From Pedobacter sp. N36a (GTDB lineage Bacteria > Bacteroidota > Bacteroidia > Sphingobacteriales > Sphingobacteriaceae): a stretch of DNA of 64,000 bases. The notes under the pieces are model-generated. The model was given only the letters and a program-made list of their open reading frames with translations. It had not been told where the DNA came from and searched no databases. The DNA lies in NCBI RefSeq assembly GCF_014472395.1, contig NZ_JACSZW010000003.1, forward strand, positions 124,001 to 188,000, given 5' to 3'. Positions 25,401-34,016 of this stretch are shown one piece after another (position 1 is the stretch's first letter; each line of letters starts with the position of its first letter). A program made the translations under genes and the position numbers.

Positions 25401-28396
25401 GCGCCCGGTCCTGTGATGGTCCATTTGAATATGTAAGGTCCCCCTGCAACTAATCCTTTCGCAGTAGCAGTTGGAGTATGTTCTTCACCATCAAAGCTAA
25501 TTGCATTAGGTCCTGAACTAAGGGTCCATGTACCTATTTCGCCTGGTTTAGTTGTTGGATTCCCAGACAATATATACGTGTTAGTCGCACATATGCTTTC
25601 ATCAACACCAGCCTCTGCTTTTGTAATGGCAGGATCTACGTTAATGGTAATAGAGAATATGTCACCTGGGCAATTGTTATAGAGTGGGGTAATGTTATAG
25701 GTAACCGACCCCTGCGAAGTTCCATCATTGATAAGTATATCGTTGATGAAAGTGTTACCGGTTGCAGTCACCTGTTCACTCTTCCCTGTTACGCCATTCG
25801 TAGCGGTGCTGCTCCAGGTGTATTGTGTATTGGGGATGGTTGGGAGGAGGGTGATTTGAGTTTCTTGAGCACTACAGATGGTTGTTGCAACTGCATTAGC
25901 ACTCCCGGCAGGTTTTGGGTAGATGGTTACGGTGTAGGTAAAAGGAAAGCCATCACAACCATCTCTTACAGGCGTAATTTCATAAATGACAGTTGCATTA
26001 GCTGTCGCATGGTTATTGGACAATTGGTCATTGATGGGGCCTGAACCTGAAACGGTGTAATTAACGGCATTGCCATCTGGATTAATGGCTGTCCATTTGA
26101 ACGTACTTCCCGGAAGACTGGTTCCTGTTCCAGGATCATAATTTGCATTGTTTCCTGAACAGATGGTTTGCGTTGCATTTGTCCCTGAGTTTTGCTTAAA
26201 AATATCTATGATGATGTCTTCTTTAACCTGGGCACATAGACCATCAAGACCTGTATTTACTAAAAATGTTATTGTAGCCTTACCTAAGGTTCTTTCCTGT
26301 GGTGTAGGAATATAGTTGGTCGTTAAGCTGTTGGTAGGGCTGGAGATATTTCCAGCTCCTGTCCATGTGGTTGTAGTATGTGTTCCGCCAGTGATTTCAG
26401 CAGTTAAGTCTACCGATTCAATAGCACAAATTGAATTTTTATTGGCAGTTAATTGTATAACCGGAGAAGGATGAAATGTAATATTTTGAACACTGGTTAC
26501 TGTTCCGCAACTATTTTTATGAGCAACGGATACTTTGTATCCTCTATATTTTTTAAAGTCAATTTCAGGGTATTTTGTGATCCCTGTTCCATTTACGAAT
26601 ACATAGTCGTCGCTGGTAAGCGGTTCATCATTTAAACCAGTTACTGTCCAGGTATAGGTGTCGGCTTCATCTCTTTCTGTGCCCTCAAATTTAACGTTTG
26701 TTGGGCCAGCAATTACATCATTATATTTAAAAGACCGTATAGCGCATACGTCAACTGTTTGGGCCAAAGTAATCTTTGGCGTACTATCTATGATCACAAC
26801 GGTTTGTGGTGCTGGGCTGCTGACGGCTCCACATGCTGGGGTACTTATCTCAAGCGTAATTTCATATTCGCCTTTTTTTAAGAAGGTAAAAACTGGCTCA
26901 GTAAGCCCATTCATATAGGTGACCTCTGTGTTGAGCGCATTACGGCCTTGTTTTTTTACGATCCAATTGTATACATGATTGGTATTGCAACTAGGATCAA
27001 GAATAGATTTATCATTTGCCTGAATGACATAAGGAGCACAATGTGGAACTAATACACCATTGAAATCAAAATCTGGTTTAGGAGGGTTTTGGATACAAAT
27101 TTCCTGTGTTGCGACTTCTGCGACGCATCGTCCGTCAGAAACTGATTCTAATTTTATGATGTAATTTTTTGCAGTAGGAAAAATATGACTGAAAGGCATT
27201 TCCTTAGTATAATTCGTCTTTATTTTTACACCATCTATATACCAGTTATAAGTAACTGAGTTATCAGTACAAGAAGGGGTATTGGCTTCATTTTGTCCTG
27301 GCGTTGATGTGTTTATAAAGGTCACGGTTTTTCCTACACAACCAACCGGGGGGCCGTCGAAACTATTTATGGGTTTGGTGAGGACCCTGACATAGGTAGA
27401 TAATTCTCCGCCTGTTACGGTGCAAAAAGGACCGATAGCTGCGATGTTTATAGCGAAAACATTATATTTTGGGCCAGTTCCTGGATTATAAATAGGGGCG
27501 CCACAGGAAGAGGTGGTGTATTCGTGTCTGACATAACCGGAGCTAAGGTCACAAATGGTGTAATTAACAGGAATTCCATTTGAATCTCCCCAGTTTATTT
27601 GATAAATGGTTCCGGGATAGTTGTTTTTGATACCCCGATCGCTTAAATCTACTGGAAATTCAAGGTATCCTCCAGGTAGACATACTGTATTGTCCCCGGT
27701 TGTACCAAAGCTATTATTGATCGTATTATTCACAATCATATAGGCTCTTGTTCCAATTGTTCCATTGGCTACCGCTTTTATCAGGACTGTGTAATGCGCT
27801 AAGCCTGCTGTTAAACTTGGATCTGGGGAAGCAGTATTGAAGACTAAATTGGGCTCACTCGTCCCCGAGATTTCATTTTTAATAGTGCCGGATACCGTAC
27901 TTGTGTTAGGACTTGAGGCATTGCTGAAATCAAATGATACATTTGCTCTTCCAGGACAGTAGCCAAAGACTTCATCAGTTGTTCCTCGGATAGGAGATGA
28001 GGTGACTGCAGCTTTAACAGGTGTACCAGCCTTAATTTCAAAAGGATCGGAGGTAGTTGTAAAGGCCGGTTGGGAGGACCGTATTTGTAACCGATAGCCT
28101 AGCCCGGGAAGAATCCCAGTCGGCGGTATTGTGCCATTCACAAACGTAGAATAAAATCCCGTATAAGTTCCAATTCGATTATTTCCGCTAAAACTACCCG
28201 CACCATCGGATAAATATAATTCGAAAACATTTCCTGGCTTAAGGCAGGTTCCATCAGCTATTTTAAAAGTTACAGCGATGCTTGATCCCGGCGTATATGG
28301 GCCTGGATCTACCGTTCCAATTGTTATTTGGGAATAAGAATTCAAGAACGTAGCAAATAATATTAAGATCGTCATTACTAGACAGCGTTTTGTCAT
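22406..28396 (-). CDS. Giant PKD-repeat surface protein with T9SS type B sorting domain
   Basis: 1996 residues. Signal peptide 1-22. The N-terminal 1500 residues are a chain of Ig-like/PKD-related beta domains rich in Cys, each with a conserved core; five clear PKD repeats with DFG(D/N)G lie near the C-terminus, from about residue 1535 to 1900. The end is a type B gliding-motility-associated sorting domain (YLFVPNSFIPGSEYPELRTFIAKGSG ... WDGNYKGNPAPQGVYFWKIDV ... GAIHLIR). Such proteins are exported by type IX secretion as adhesins. An 8-bp inverted repeat with an 8-bp spacer (28403-28426, AAAGTTTA/TAAACTTT) lies just upstream of the start and may be an operator. No cleavage site or enzyme domain was found. 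Confidence 0.92.
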   Translation of the reverse strand: MTKRCLVMTILILFATFLNSYSQITIGTVDPGPYTPGSSIAVTFKIADGTCLKPGNVFELYLSDGAGSFSGNNRIGTYTGFYSTFVNGTIPPTGILPGLGYRLQIRSSQPAFTTTSDPFEIKAGTPVKAAVTSSPIRGTTDEVFGYCPGRANVSFDFSNASSPNTSTVSGTIKNEISGTSEPNLVFNTASPDPSLTAGLAHYTVLIKAVANGTIGTRAYMIVNNTINNSFGTTGDNTVCLPGGYLEFPVDLSDRGIKNNYPGTIYQINWGDSNGIPVNYTICDLSSGYVRHEYTTSSCGAPIYNPGTGPKYNVFAINIAAIGPFCTVTGGELSTYVRVLTKPINSFDGPPVGCVGKTVTFINTSTPGQNEANTPSCTDNSVTYNWYIDGVKIKTNYTKEMPFSHIFPTAKNYIIKLESVSDGRCVAEVATQEICIQNPPKPDFDFNGVLVPHCAPYVIQANDKSILDPSCNTNHVYNWIVKKQGRNALNTEVTYMNGLTEPVFTFLKKGEYEITLEISTPACGAVSSPAPQTVVIIDSTPKITLAQTVDVCAIRSFKYNDVIAGPTNVKFEGTERDEADTYTWTVTGLNDEPLTSDDYVFVNGTGITKYPEIDFKKYRGYKVSVAHKNSCGTVTSVQNITFHPSPVIQLTANKNSICAIESVDLTAEITGGTHTTTTWTGAGNISSPTNSLTTNYIPTPQERTLGKATITFLVNTGLDGLCAQVKEDIIIDIFKQNSGTNATQTICSGNNANYDPGTGTSLPGSTFKWTAINPDGNAVNYTVSGSGPINDQLSNNHATANATVIYEITPVRDGCDGFPFTYTVTIYPKPAGSANAVATTICSAQETQITLLPTIPNTQYTWSSTATNGVTGKSEQVTATGNTFINDILINDGTSQGSVTYNITPLYNNCPGDIFSITINVDPAITKAEAGVDESICATNTYILSGNPTTKPGEIGTWTLSSGPNAISFDGEEHTPTATAKGLVAGGPYIFKWTITGPGACVESSDLVTIHVNEPTVAGMINGGTTVCSGTNTGRINLTGNTGSILEWKSSIDNGSTWQTATGNNTTANLTYNNLTTTTQYYAVVKNGSCAELNTNIITIYVAPPTTLANAGPDQELCEATSASLKANQPVNGDSGRWEYVTGPAAPVFANATDPETIVTELQIGGTYVFKWTITGNAPCDPTEDLVIIKSLKPIDQYISNPRPVICYDQTVNIEGSLPTDGNGIYTYIWESKTPTGSWTTIPNQTGQNLQLVLQASISFRRIVNSGSCTKTSNETEIIVQDRISNNEISPDQSICNNTAPTLITGTTPEGADGNFFYIWQSSTDGGTTWTDVNSFGINYQPPVLTATTAYRRIVYTTICDGAQRSISALVTITVKPDATALFTFTNQTGCAPFLINSDNIKAIEHPLVNDTYTWFINDVPYHTGPIFKDYTINGNDQSITIKLVVTSKVGCNSAEFIRVFNTRPAVPASFTQSDTEICGPMTVRFVNASVQSAGATFLWDFGNGQTSTEANPAPVNFNPDPTGKDITYTITLTSTTPCGSNTYTSTLLVKATPIAVFSPSKTVGCSPMLVNFTNTSPGGTNTYTYDFGDGSDPITRSDKLPVSHTYNTTITKVFTVTMTAVNGCGTHTKTYNIQVSPQNITPELVVDANEKKGCAPLTVNFDNNSIGATHFTFDFGDGGTMNTTEPGRVQHIFTKPGKYTITMTAFNNCSEITEIEEVEVLEQPLAAFNADQTLGCAGLAVQFRNTTQNGFSYVWDFGDGTTSNEFEPNHIYNGDQEYYTVTLTATNTLGCSISVIRNQYIHIVPPPKAAFNVNPSTLISIPNYTFSFEDESTNSPTIWAWDFGDGTTSAKQHPIHTYPDTGTYKVTLTTFNQQGCSTSTFKHVTIKGVPGYLFVPNSFIPGSEYPELRTFIAKGSGIATWKFSVFNKWGELLWETTKLDEGRPAEGWDGNYKGNPAPQGVYFWKIDVKMVNGTEWKGMTYDKSVPKRTGAIHLIR

Positions 28397-28476
28397 CTAA
28401 ACAAAGTTTATATAAATTTAAACTTTTTTATTCTAATGTTAACAATTTAAATTAATAACTAACGTTTCACAAAAAA

Positions 28477-28508
28477 AAAAGCCCCAGAATCGAAATTCTG
28501 AGGCTTTT
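28477..28508 (-). terminator. Terminator of the groES-groEL operon
   Basis: On the minus strand: AAAAGCC, one mismatch, CAGAAT, loop, ATTCTG, mismatch, GGCTTTT, then a run of T. It lies 23 bp past the groEL stop. Confidence 0.9.
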
Positions 28509-28530
28509 GTAATTGTATTGGGTTGATGAA

Positions 28531-30171
28531 TTACATCATTCCACCCATACCACCACCACCCATTGGAGGCATACCTGCACCAGCAGGAGCATCTTCTGGA
28601 TCGTCAGCTAATACGCATTCTGTTGTTAACAACATTGCTGCGATAGAAGCTGCGTTTTCTAGTGCTACACGACCTACTTTAGTTGGATCGATTACACCGG
28701 CAGCGATTAAGTTTTCATATACATCAGTACGGGCATTGTAACCGAAGTCAGCTTTACCTTCTTTCACTTTTTGTACTACGATAGAACCTTCAATACCTGC
28801 ATTCTGACAGATTTGACGTAATGGCTCTTCGATTGCGCGTTTAACGATTGCGATACCAGTAGTCTCGTCATCATTTACACCTTTCATGCCTTCTAAGGCT
28901 TCGATAGCGCGGATGAAAGCTACACCACCACCTGCAACGATACCTTCTTCTACAGCTGCACGAGTTGCATGTAAAGCATCATCAACACGGTCTTTTTTCT
29001 CTTTCATTTCAACTTCAGAAGCTGCACCAACATAAAGAACTGCAACACCGCCAGCTAATTTAGCCAAACGCTCTTGTAATTTCTCTTTGTCATAATCAGA
29101 TGTAGTGGTCTCGATTTGAGATTTGATCTGGTTAACGCGAGCTTTGATATCGTCAGAACTACCAGCACCATTGATAATCGTAGTATTGTCTTTATCAACA
29201 AGAACTTTCTCAGCAGTACCTAGGTAAGTAAGGTCAGCATTTTCTAATTTATAACCTCTTTCTTCAGAGATTACAGTACCACCAGTTAAGATCGCGATGT
29301 CTTCTAACATTGCTTTTCTACGGTCACCGAAACCTGGAGCTTTAACAGCCACAACTTTCAGAGATCCACGGATCTTGTTTACGACCAATGTAGCCAAAGC
29401 TTCGCCATCTAAGTCTTCAGCAATGATCAATAATGGTTTACCTGTTTGTACTTGTTTCTCTAAAATTGGCAACAATTCTTTCATGTTGCTGATTTTTTTG
29501 TCGTAGATCAAGATGTAAGGGTTTTCTAATTCCGCTTCCATTTTATCTGCGTTAGTGACGAAGTATGGAGACAAATAACCACGGTCGAATTGCATACCTT
29601 CTACTGTTTTTACTTCAGTTTCAGTACCTTTTGCTTCTTCTACAGTAATTACACCATCTTTACCTACTTTGCCCATTGCCTCAGCAATTAGTGAACCAAT
29701 CACTTCATCATTGTTTGCTGAAATAGAAGCAACTTGTTTGATTTTGTTATTGTCTTCACCTACTGTTTGAGATTGTGCTTTTAAGTTAGCAACGATTGCA
29801 GTAACCGCTTTGTCGATACCACGTTTCAAATCCATTGGATTTGCACCAGCAGCAACGTTTTTAATACCAGCAGTTACGATTGCCTGTGCCAATACAGTTG
29901 CAGTTGTTGTTCCATCACCTGCGATATCTGCAGTTTTAGAAGCAACTTCTTTTACCATTTGAGCACCCATATTTTCGATAGGATCTTTTAATTCGATCTC
30001 TTTCGCTACAGTCACACCATCTTTAGTAATCGCTGGTGAACCGAATTTCTTGTCAATAATTACGTTACGTCCTTTTGGACCTAGAGTTACTTTTACCGCA
30101 TTAGCCAAAATGTCAACTCCTCTTTTCAGGGCGTCACGGGCTTCTACATTATATCTTACTTGCTTTGCCAT
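28531..30171 (-). CDS. groEL: Chaperonin GroEL
   Basis: 546 residues, the standard length. [20 protein letters not shown] at the start, [31 protein letters not shown], the ATP-binding [14 protein letters not shown], and a C-terminal Gly-Met tail (GGGGMGGMM) that lines the chamber. It folds cytosolic proteins with GroES. It follows groES by 58 bp. Only one groEL is in the window. Confidence 0.99.
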   Translation of the reverse strand: MAKQVRYNVEARDALKRGVDILANAVKVTLGPKGRNVIIDKKFGSPAITKDGVTVAKEIELKDPIENMGAQMVKEVASKTADIAGDGTTTATVLAQAIVTAGIKNVAAGANPMDLKRGIDKAVTAIVANLKAQSQTVGEDNNKIKQVASISANNDEVIGSLIAEAMGKVGKDGVITVEEAKGTETEVKTVEGMQFDRGYLSPYFVTNADKMEAELENPYILIYDKKISNMKELLPILEKQVQTGKPLLIIAEDLDGEALATLVVNKIRGSLKVVAVKAPGFGDRRKAMLEDIAILTGGTVISEERGYKLENADLTYLGTAEKVLVDKDNTTIINGAGSSDDIKARVNQIKSQIETTTSDYDKEKLQERLAKLAGGVAVLYVGAASEVEMKEKKDRVDDALHATRAAVEEGIVAGGGVAFIRAIEALEGMKGVNDDETTGIAIVKRAIEEPLRQICQNAGIEGSIVVQKVKEGKADFGYNARTDVYENLIAAGVIDPTKVGRVALENAASIAAMLLTTECVLADDPEDAPAGAGMPPMGGGGMGGMM

Positions 30172-30229
30172 TTTAAAATATTGTTATTAATGATTGATTG
30201 TAATAAGGTTGAATAGGTTAATTCAACAA

Positions 30230-30523
30230 CTAAAGAATTGCGTAAAGATCAGACTCACGCATAATAAGATACTCTTTACCTTCAAAAGTAATTTCAGTAC
30301 CACCGTATTTACCATATAATACCACGTCTCCAGCTTTAACGCTCAATGGAATTAGGCTACCTGTAGCTTCGGCGTATTTGCCTGGGCCTACTGCAACTAC
30401 TGTTCCTTGCTGAGGTTTTTCTTTAGCTGTATCAGGGATATATAGACCCGAAGCTGTTTTTTCTTCGGCAGGAGCAGCTTCAATTACTACTCTATCTGCA
30501 ATGGGTTTAATGTTTAAAGCCAT
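30230..30523 (-). CDS. groES: Co-chaperonin GroES
   Basis: 97 residues starting [42 protein letters not shown] with the mobile loop, and ending with [23 protein letters not shown]. It caps the GroEL ring. It is the first gene of the groES-groEL unit; its upstream region contains an exact -7 box and a motif shared with miaB. No CIRCE-type inverted repeat (TTAGCACTC-N9-GAGTGCTAA) is present. Confidence 0.98.
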   Translation of the reverse strand: MALNIKPIADRVVIEAAPAEEKTASGLYIPDTAKEKPQQGTVVAVGPGKYAEATGSLIPLSVKAGDVVLYGKYGGTEITFEGKEYLIMRESDLYAIL

Positions 30524-30611
30524 AACTTATTCTTGTTTTTAATTTTAAAATTAATGTAAGGATTACGTGTCCGCTATATATCAGTTTCTATGCCAAGCAG
30601 GTTTTGCTTGC

Positions 30612-30677
30612 CAAATTTACACGGCATTGTCAGCTAATAGATTAGACGAAACTATTTTCGTGTCAGAGTGGCAGAAT
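30612..30677 (-). promoter_or_regulatory. groES promoter region with a motif shared with miaB
   Basis: An exact minus-strand -7 box TAAATTTG lies at 30612-30619, giving a leader of about 80 nt. Farther upstream, the 17-mer TGTCAGAGTGGCAGAAT (plus strand, 30661-30677) matches 15 of 17 bases with TGACAAAGTGGCAGAAT in front of miaB (35517-35533). Between them is a short dyad ACGAAA-CTAT-TTTCGT. A heat-shock or housekeeping element is inferred. Confidence 0.4.
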
Positions 30678-30712
30678 TGTGAGCCAAGGAAAGAAAAAAT
30701 AAAGGCATAAAA

Positions 30713-30740
30713 AAAGTCCGGCATAAGCATACCGGACTTT
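30713..30740 (-). terminator. Terminator after secG
   Basis: 9-bp perfect stem (AAAGTCCGG / CCGGACTTT) with a 10-base loop, followed on the minus strand by TTTTTTTATG. It ends the miaB-secG operon before groES. Confidence 0.9.
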
Positions 30741-30760
30741 AGATATTTTTTTAAAATCTC

Positions 30761-31111
30761 TTATTTCTTTGCAGTATCTGCAGGAGCAGTTGCTGGAGCG
30801 GTTGTCGCTGGAGCTGATGATCCAATTGGAGATGGGGTAGGCATTTTGTCCAAATGTTCCTGGATTTTAGAGTCTACAGCGGCAGCTGTTCCACCTGTTT
30901 TTGCAATGGTCGTAATAGATAATGTAAGCACTACGATTAATGCTAATAATACCCAGGTACCTTTTTCAAGAACATCACCTGTACGTTGAACGCCAAACAT
31001 ATTGCTGCCTGATCCACCTGTTGCAAGGCCACCACCTTTAGGATTTTGTATCAAAACAAATAGCGCTAAGGCAATGCAGACAATGATTAGTAAAATAATT
31101 AAAAATAGCAT
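30761..31111 (-). CDS. secG: Preprotein translocase subunit SecG
   Basis: 116 residues. Two transmembrane helices (about 2-20 and 54-72) flank the conserved cytoplasmic loop VLIQNPKGGGLATGGSGSNMFGVQRTGDVLEKGTW. A Pro/Thr/Ala-rich tail (residues 85-116) extends the usual length. SecG supports SecYE in protein export. It is the last gene of the five-gene miaB operon, 14 bp after the TPR protein gene, and ends at a strong terminator. Confidence 0.95.
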   Translation of the reverse strand: MLFLIILLIIVCIALALFVLIQNPKGGGLATGGSGSNMFGVQRTGDVLEKGTWVLLALIVVLTLSITTIAKTGGTAAAVDSKIQEHLDKMPTPSPIGSSAPATTAPATAPADTAKK

Positions 31112-31125
31112 AATCGGTTATATGG

Positions 31126-32169
31126 TTAAATTTTCTTTTCTATGGATTGAATAAGGTCGGCAAAGTAACGGCTTTTTTCTGGAAACTTCAAACTTAATTT
31201 TTCATAAGTCTCTATGGCCTTGTCGTAAAGCATTTGTTCGATATAGATCTTTGCCAGCGTTTCTGATACAAGGTCATTATGGTCCTCTGCGCTCTTTTTG
31301 GCCTTGTTTTCGGTATTGATGTGTTCGGCTTTCGGCGGACTGATCTGCGGATCATTTTTGAGGAAGCTGTCAATGATAGCAGTCCCTTTAGGATTCAGGT
31401 TTCCTGGAATATATTCTGCTGCAGGTTCGTCGGTTAATGGACTTTGTAAATGGAAGATGTGTTCCACATATTGCTGCTGCAGTTCATTAGCCTTGCCCGG
31501 CGCATTAGATTTAGCCTCCTGTGCTTCAGGCGCTGCCTTTGGCCTGGTATAAGGCTGAAAAATCTGCTGGTATTCTTTCCTGGTTTTATGTAACCACCAC
31601 AAAAAGGTGAAAGGCAGCTGGTCGTCATCATATTTACTGACGATCACCGGGTCTTCCTGTTTTGCGATTTCCTTTTCTAAGGCAGCCAGGCGTTCTTCTT
31701 CGCGTAAAACGGATTCAGGAACAGGTTCCGGACTAAAGTTATCCTGGAAGGCAAAAAAGTCGGTAGATACAATGTTTTCCAAAACGAAATCATCGGTTTC
31801 CGGTATCATCTCTTCCATCACTGGATTTGTTTCTTCCGATTCCGCAGGAACTTCATCTAGGACAATCTCATCTAATGTTTCTGGCTGATTAGTCAGCAGG
31901 TCAAAAGCAGGAGATAAAACAACATTGAACTTAGTATTTACTAAATATTCCGGTTCGTAAATGAAGTTATGGAGCAATTGCCCATTTGTATGTAACGCAG
32001 CAGTAGCAAGGAAGCTGTTCTTTTCAACCGATTCCAGATTGGCTTTCGCCAGTAGCAGGTGCAGTGGTTGAAAAAACGGATACTTCGACACCAGATCTTT
32101 GAGCATAGGCGCATGATCGGGTCTTACCGTTTCAGGTTCCGCTAATAATACTTCCAGTTCTTGTCTCAT
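31126..32169 (-). CDS. Conserved Bacteroidota protein with TPR-like C-terminus
   Basis: 347 residues from the ATG at 32169. A GTG six codons upstream is also possible, but AGGA stands 7 bases before this ATG. The N-terminus (LLAEPETVRPDHAPMLKDLVSKYPFFQPLHLLLAKANL) and the C-terminal segment SETLAKIYIEQMLYDKAIETYEKLSLKFPEKSRYFADLI look like helical TPR units, separated by a low-complexity acidic region (about 115-290). No signal peptide. It sits between lptE and secG in a conserved order, so a role in envelope export or assembly is inferred from position alone. Confidence 0.75.
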   Translation of the reverse strand: MRQELEVLLAEPETVRPDHAPMLKDLVSKYPFFQPLHLLLAKANLESVEKNSFLATAALHTNGQLLHNFIYEPEYLVNTKFNVVLSPAFDLLTNQPETLDEIVLDEVPAESEETNPVMEEMIPETDDFVLENIVSTDFFAFQDNFSPEPVPESVLREEERLAALEKEIAKQEDPVIVSKYDDDQLPFTFLWWLHKTRKEYQQIFQPYTRPKAAPEAQEAKSNAPGKANELQQQYVEHIFHLQSPLTDEPAAEYIPGNLNPKGTAIIDSFLKNDPQISPPKAEHINTENKAKKSAEDHNDLVSETLAKIYIEQMLYDKAIETYEKLSLKFPEKSRYFADLIQSIEKKI

Positions 32170-32218
32170 GTCTAATTCCTGCTCCACGTTGCTAAGTTAA
32201 CAATTGAATTTTCAATTT

Positions 32219-32731
32219 CTACCAATTTGCAAATGCACGGTTAAAAATATCTGTTGTAATTAAATCCATTACTTTTTTAATATTATCCGCTTCCAGTTGA
32301 GTGGCATTGCCACCCGCGGTTGCATAATCAACATAACGTTCAATAGGCTCTTCAAAGCTCATTTTAGGATTCAGGTTGTTGGTGTATTTTACAGTGACGC
32401 GAATGGTTAGTCTGTTTAGCGGAGAGGTGTTTCCAACGCCAGAGTTATTCGCATCTACAATCGTTGCCGGACGAATGTCGAAATTGGTGATACTGCCAGA
32501 AAAAACTGCATCCGGATCATTTGTCGTAATGTTCAGACGGGTCTGATTACGAATCATGTTTTTTAATGTTTCCGTGAAGTTGGTCGACATGTTTGGGACG
32601 ACTAAAGTTGCATTGTTTTCAAAAAAGAGCACATTTGCTGTTTTCATCTCCGCTGGGATAGATGCCCCGCTAAATTTAATGGAACAAGAGCTGAAAAGGA
32701 CTACAACCAGGAGCAATAATAACTTCTTCAT
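32219..32731 (-). CDS. lptE: LPS-assembly lipoprotein LptE
   Basis: 170 residues. Lipoprotein signal with the Cys near residue 16 (LLLLLVVVLFSSC). The body starts SIKFSGASIPAEMKTANVLFFENNA and has a compact alpha/beta shape as in LptE, the plug partner of LptD in the outer membrane. No LptD gene is near. Its position between the sigma-54 activator and the TPR protein is a common Bacteroidota order. Assignment is from this segment pattern and position; the sequence is fast evolving. Confidence 0.85.
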   Translation of the reverse strand: MKKLLLLLVVVLFSSCSIKFSGASIPAEMKTANVLFFENNATLVVPNMSTNFTETLKNMIRNQTRLNITTNDPDAVFSGSITNFDIRPATIVDANNSGVGNTSPLNRLTIRVTVKYTNNLNPKMSFEEPIERYVDYATAGGNATQLEADNIKKVMDLITTDIFNRAFANW

Positions 32732-32767
32732 TCGTATATTTTTAATTCTTTGACAATGGAGCCCAGA

Positions 32768-33997
32768 CTAGTTTAGGTTGAGTTCTTTAATTTTTCTATA
32801 AAGCGTACGCTCCGAAATCCCAAGCTCCTGTGCAGCAAACTTGCGTTTTCCCTTATGTTTCTTCAAGGCTTTTTTGATCAGGTCGGATTCTTTATCGATG
32901 AGCGACAATGATTCTTCCACTTCTTCGGCTTCTTGAGTATAATTATAGTCTAAAGGTGCATTCTGAGCAGGCTTTTTAATGGTAAAAGTAGGCTCATTCA
33001 CCGTTTGGTCTACTTCCTGGTACAGCTGATTGATGTAATGCGTATTGTCGGCAATGATGTGAGAAGTGTTTCCGCCGCTTTGAATGATCTCTGCAACCAG
33101 TTTCTTTAACTCCATCATGTCTTTTTTCATGTCAAAAAGCACTTTGTAAAGGATGTCGCGTTCAGTATAGTCTTCCTTAGAGCTGCCATTGATCGCCATG
33201 GGCAAATTGGTCGCACTTTCATTTGGAATATAATTCAGCAAGGCGGCAGCCGTCACATTACGGTCTTTTTCCAATACACAGATCTGCTCCGCAATGTTTT
33301 TCAGCTGTCTGACGTTACCTGGCCAACTGTAATTGCTCAGCATTTGTATGGCATCCGGTTCCAGCTGAATTCCTGGGCTTCTATATTTATCGCTGAAATC
33401 AGCAGAGAATTTTCTGAATAAAAGGTAGATGTCTTCTTTACGCTCATGCAAAGCTGGAATGCGCAAGGGCACGGTGTTCAGCCTGTAGTATAAATCCTCA
33501 CGGAATTTACCCGATTTAACGCGGTTATACACGTCTACGTTAGTCGCTGCGATGATCCTGACATCCGTTTTCTGTACCTTAGAAGAGCCTACACGCAGGT
33601 ATTCTCCACTTTCCAGAATTCTAAGTAAGCGTGCTTGTGTACCCAATGGTAATTCGGCCACCTCATCTAAGAATATCGTTCCGCCATTGGCTACTTCAAA
33701 ATAACCTTTACGGGCTTCATGAGCTCCGGTAAAAGATCCCTTCTCATGTCCGAAAAGTTCTGAATCTATCGTTCCTTCAGGAATGGCACCGCAGTTGACG
33801 GCAATAAATGCACCGTGTTTCCGGGTACTCATCTGGTGAATGATGTGAGAGAAAACCTCTTTACCACTTCCACTTTCTCCGGTAATTAATACAGACATGT
33901 CCGTTGGCGCAACTTGTCTGGCAATATCTATTGCCCGGTTCAATAGCGGAGAGCCACCAATGATACCGAAGCGGTTTTTAATGTCTTGTATGTCCAA
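32768..33997 (-). CDS. Sigma-54-dependent AAA+ activator without receiver domain
   Basis: 409 residues. It starts at a TTG codon; an in-frame TAA lies five codons before it (only ATT is between), and MDIQDIKNRFGIIGGSP is the expected N-terminus. No input domain precedes the AAA+ module: Walker A GESGSGKE (40-47), GSFTGA loop (87-92, Ser for the usual Ala), Walker B TIFLDEV (107-113). A Fis-type HTH ends the protein (RKFAAQELGISERTLYRKIKEL). It should activate sigma-54 promoters by ATP hydrolysis, probably in a constitutive or ligand-free manner. Target genes are not visible here. Located between miaB (19 bp) and lptE (36 bp). Confidence 0.93.
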   Translation of the reverse strand: MDIQDIKNRFGIIGGSPLLNRAIDIARQVAPTDMSVLITGESGSGKEVFSHIIHQMSTRKHGAFIAVNCGAIPEGTIDSELFGHEKGSFTGAHEARKGYFEVANGGTIFLDEVAELPLGTQARLLRILESGEYLRVGSSKVQKTDVRIIAATNVDVYNRVKSGKFREDLYYRLNTVPLRIPALHERKEDIYLLFRKFSADFSDKYRSPGIQLEPDAIQMLSNYSWPGNVRQLKNIAEQICVLEKDRNVTAAALLNYIPNESATNLPMAINGSSKEDYTERDILYKVLFDMKKDMMELKKLVAEIIQSGGNTSHIIADNTHYINQLYQEVDQTVNEPTFTIKKPAQNAPLDYNYTQEAEEVEESLSLIDKESDLIKKALKKHKGKRKFAAQELGISERTLYRKIKELNLN

Positions 33998-34016
33998 AGT
34001 AATTTGTCTTTATTGA

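Noticed and set aside
30524-30700. CIRCE/HrcA-type operator before groES
   Set aside because: No TTAGCACTC-N9-GAGTGCTAA repeat was found in either orientation.
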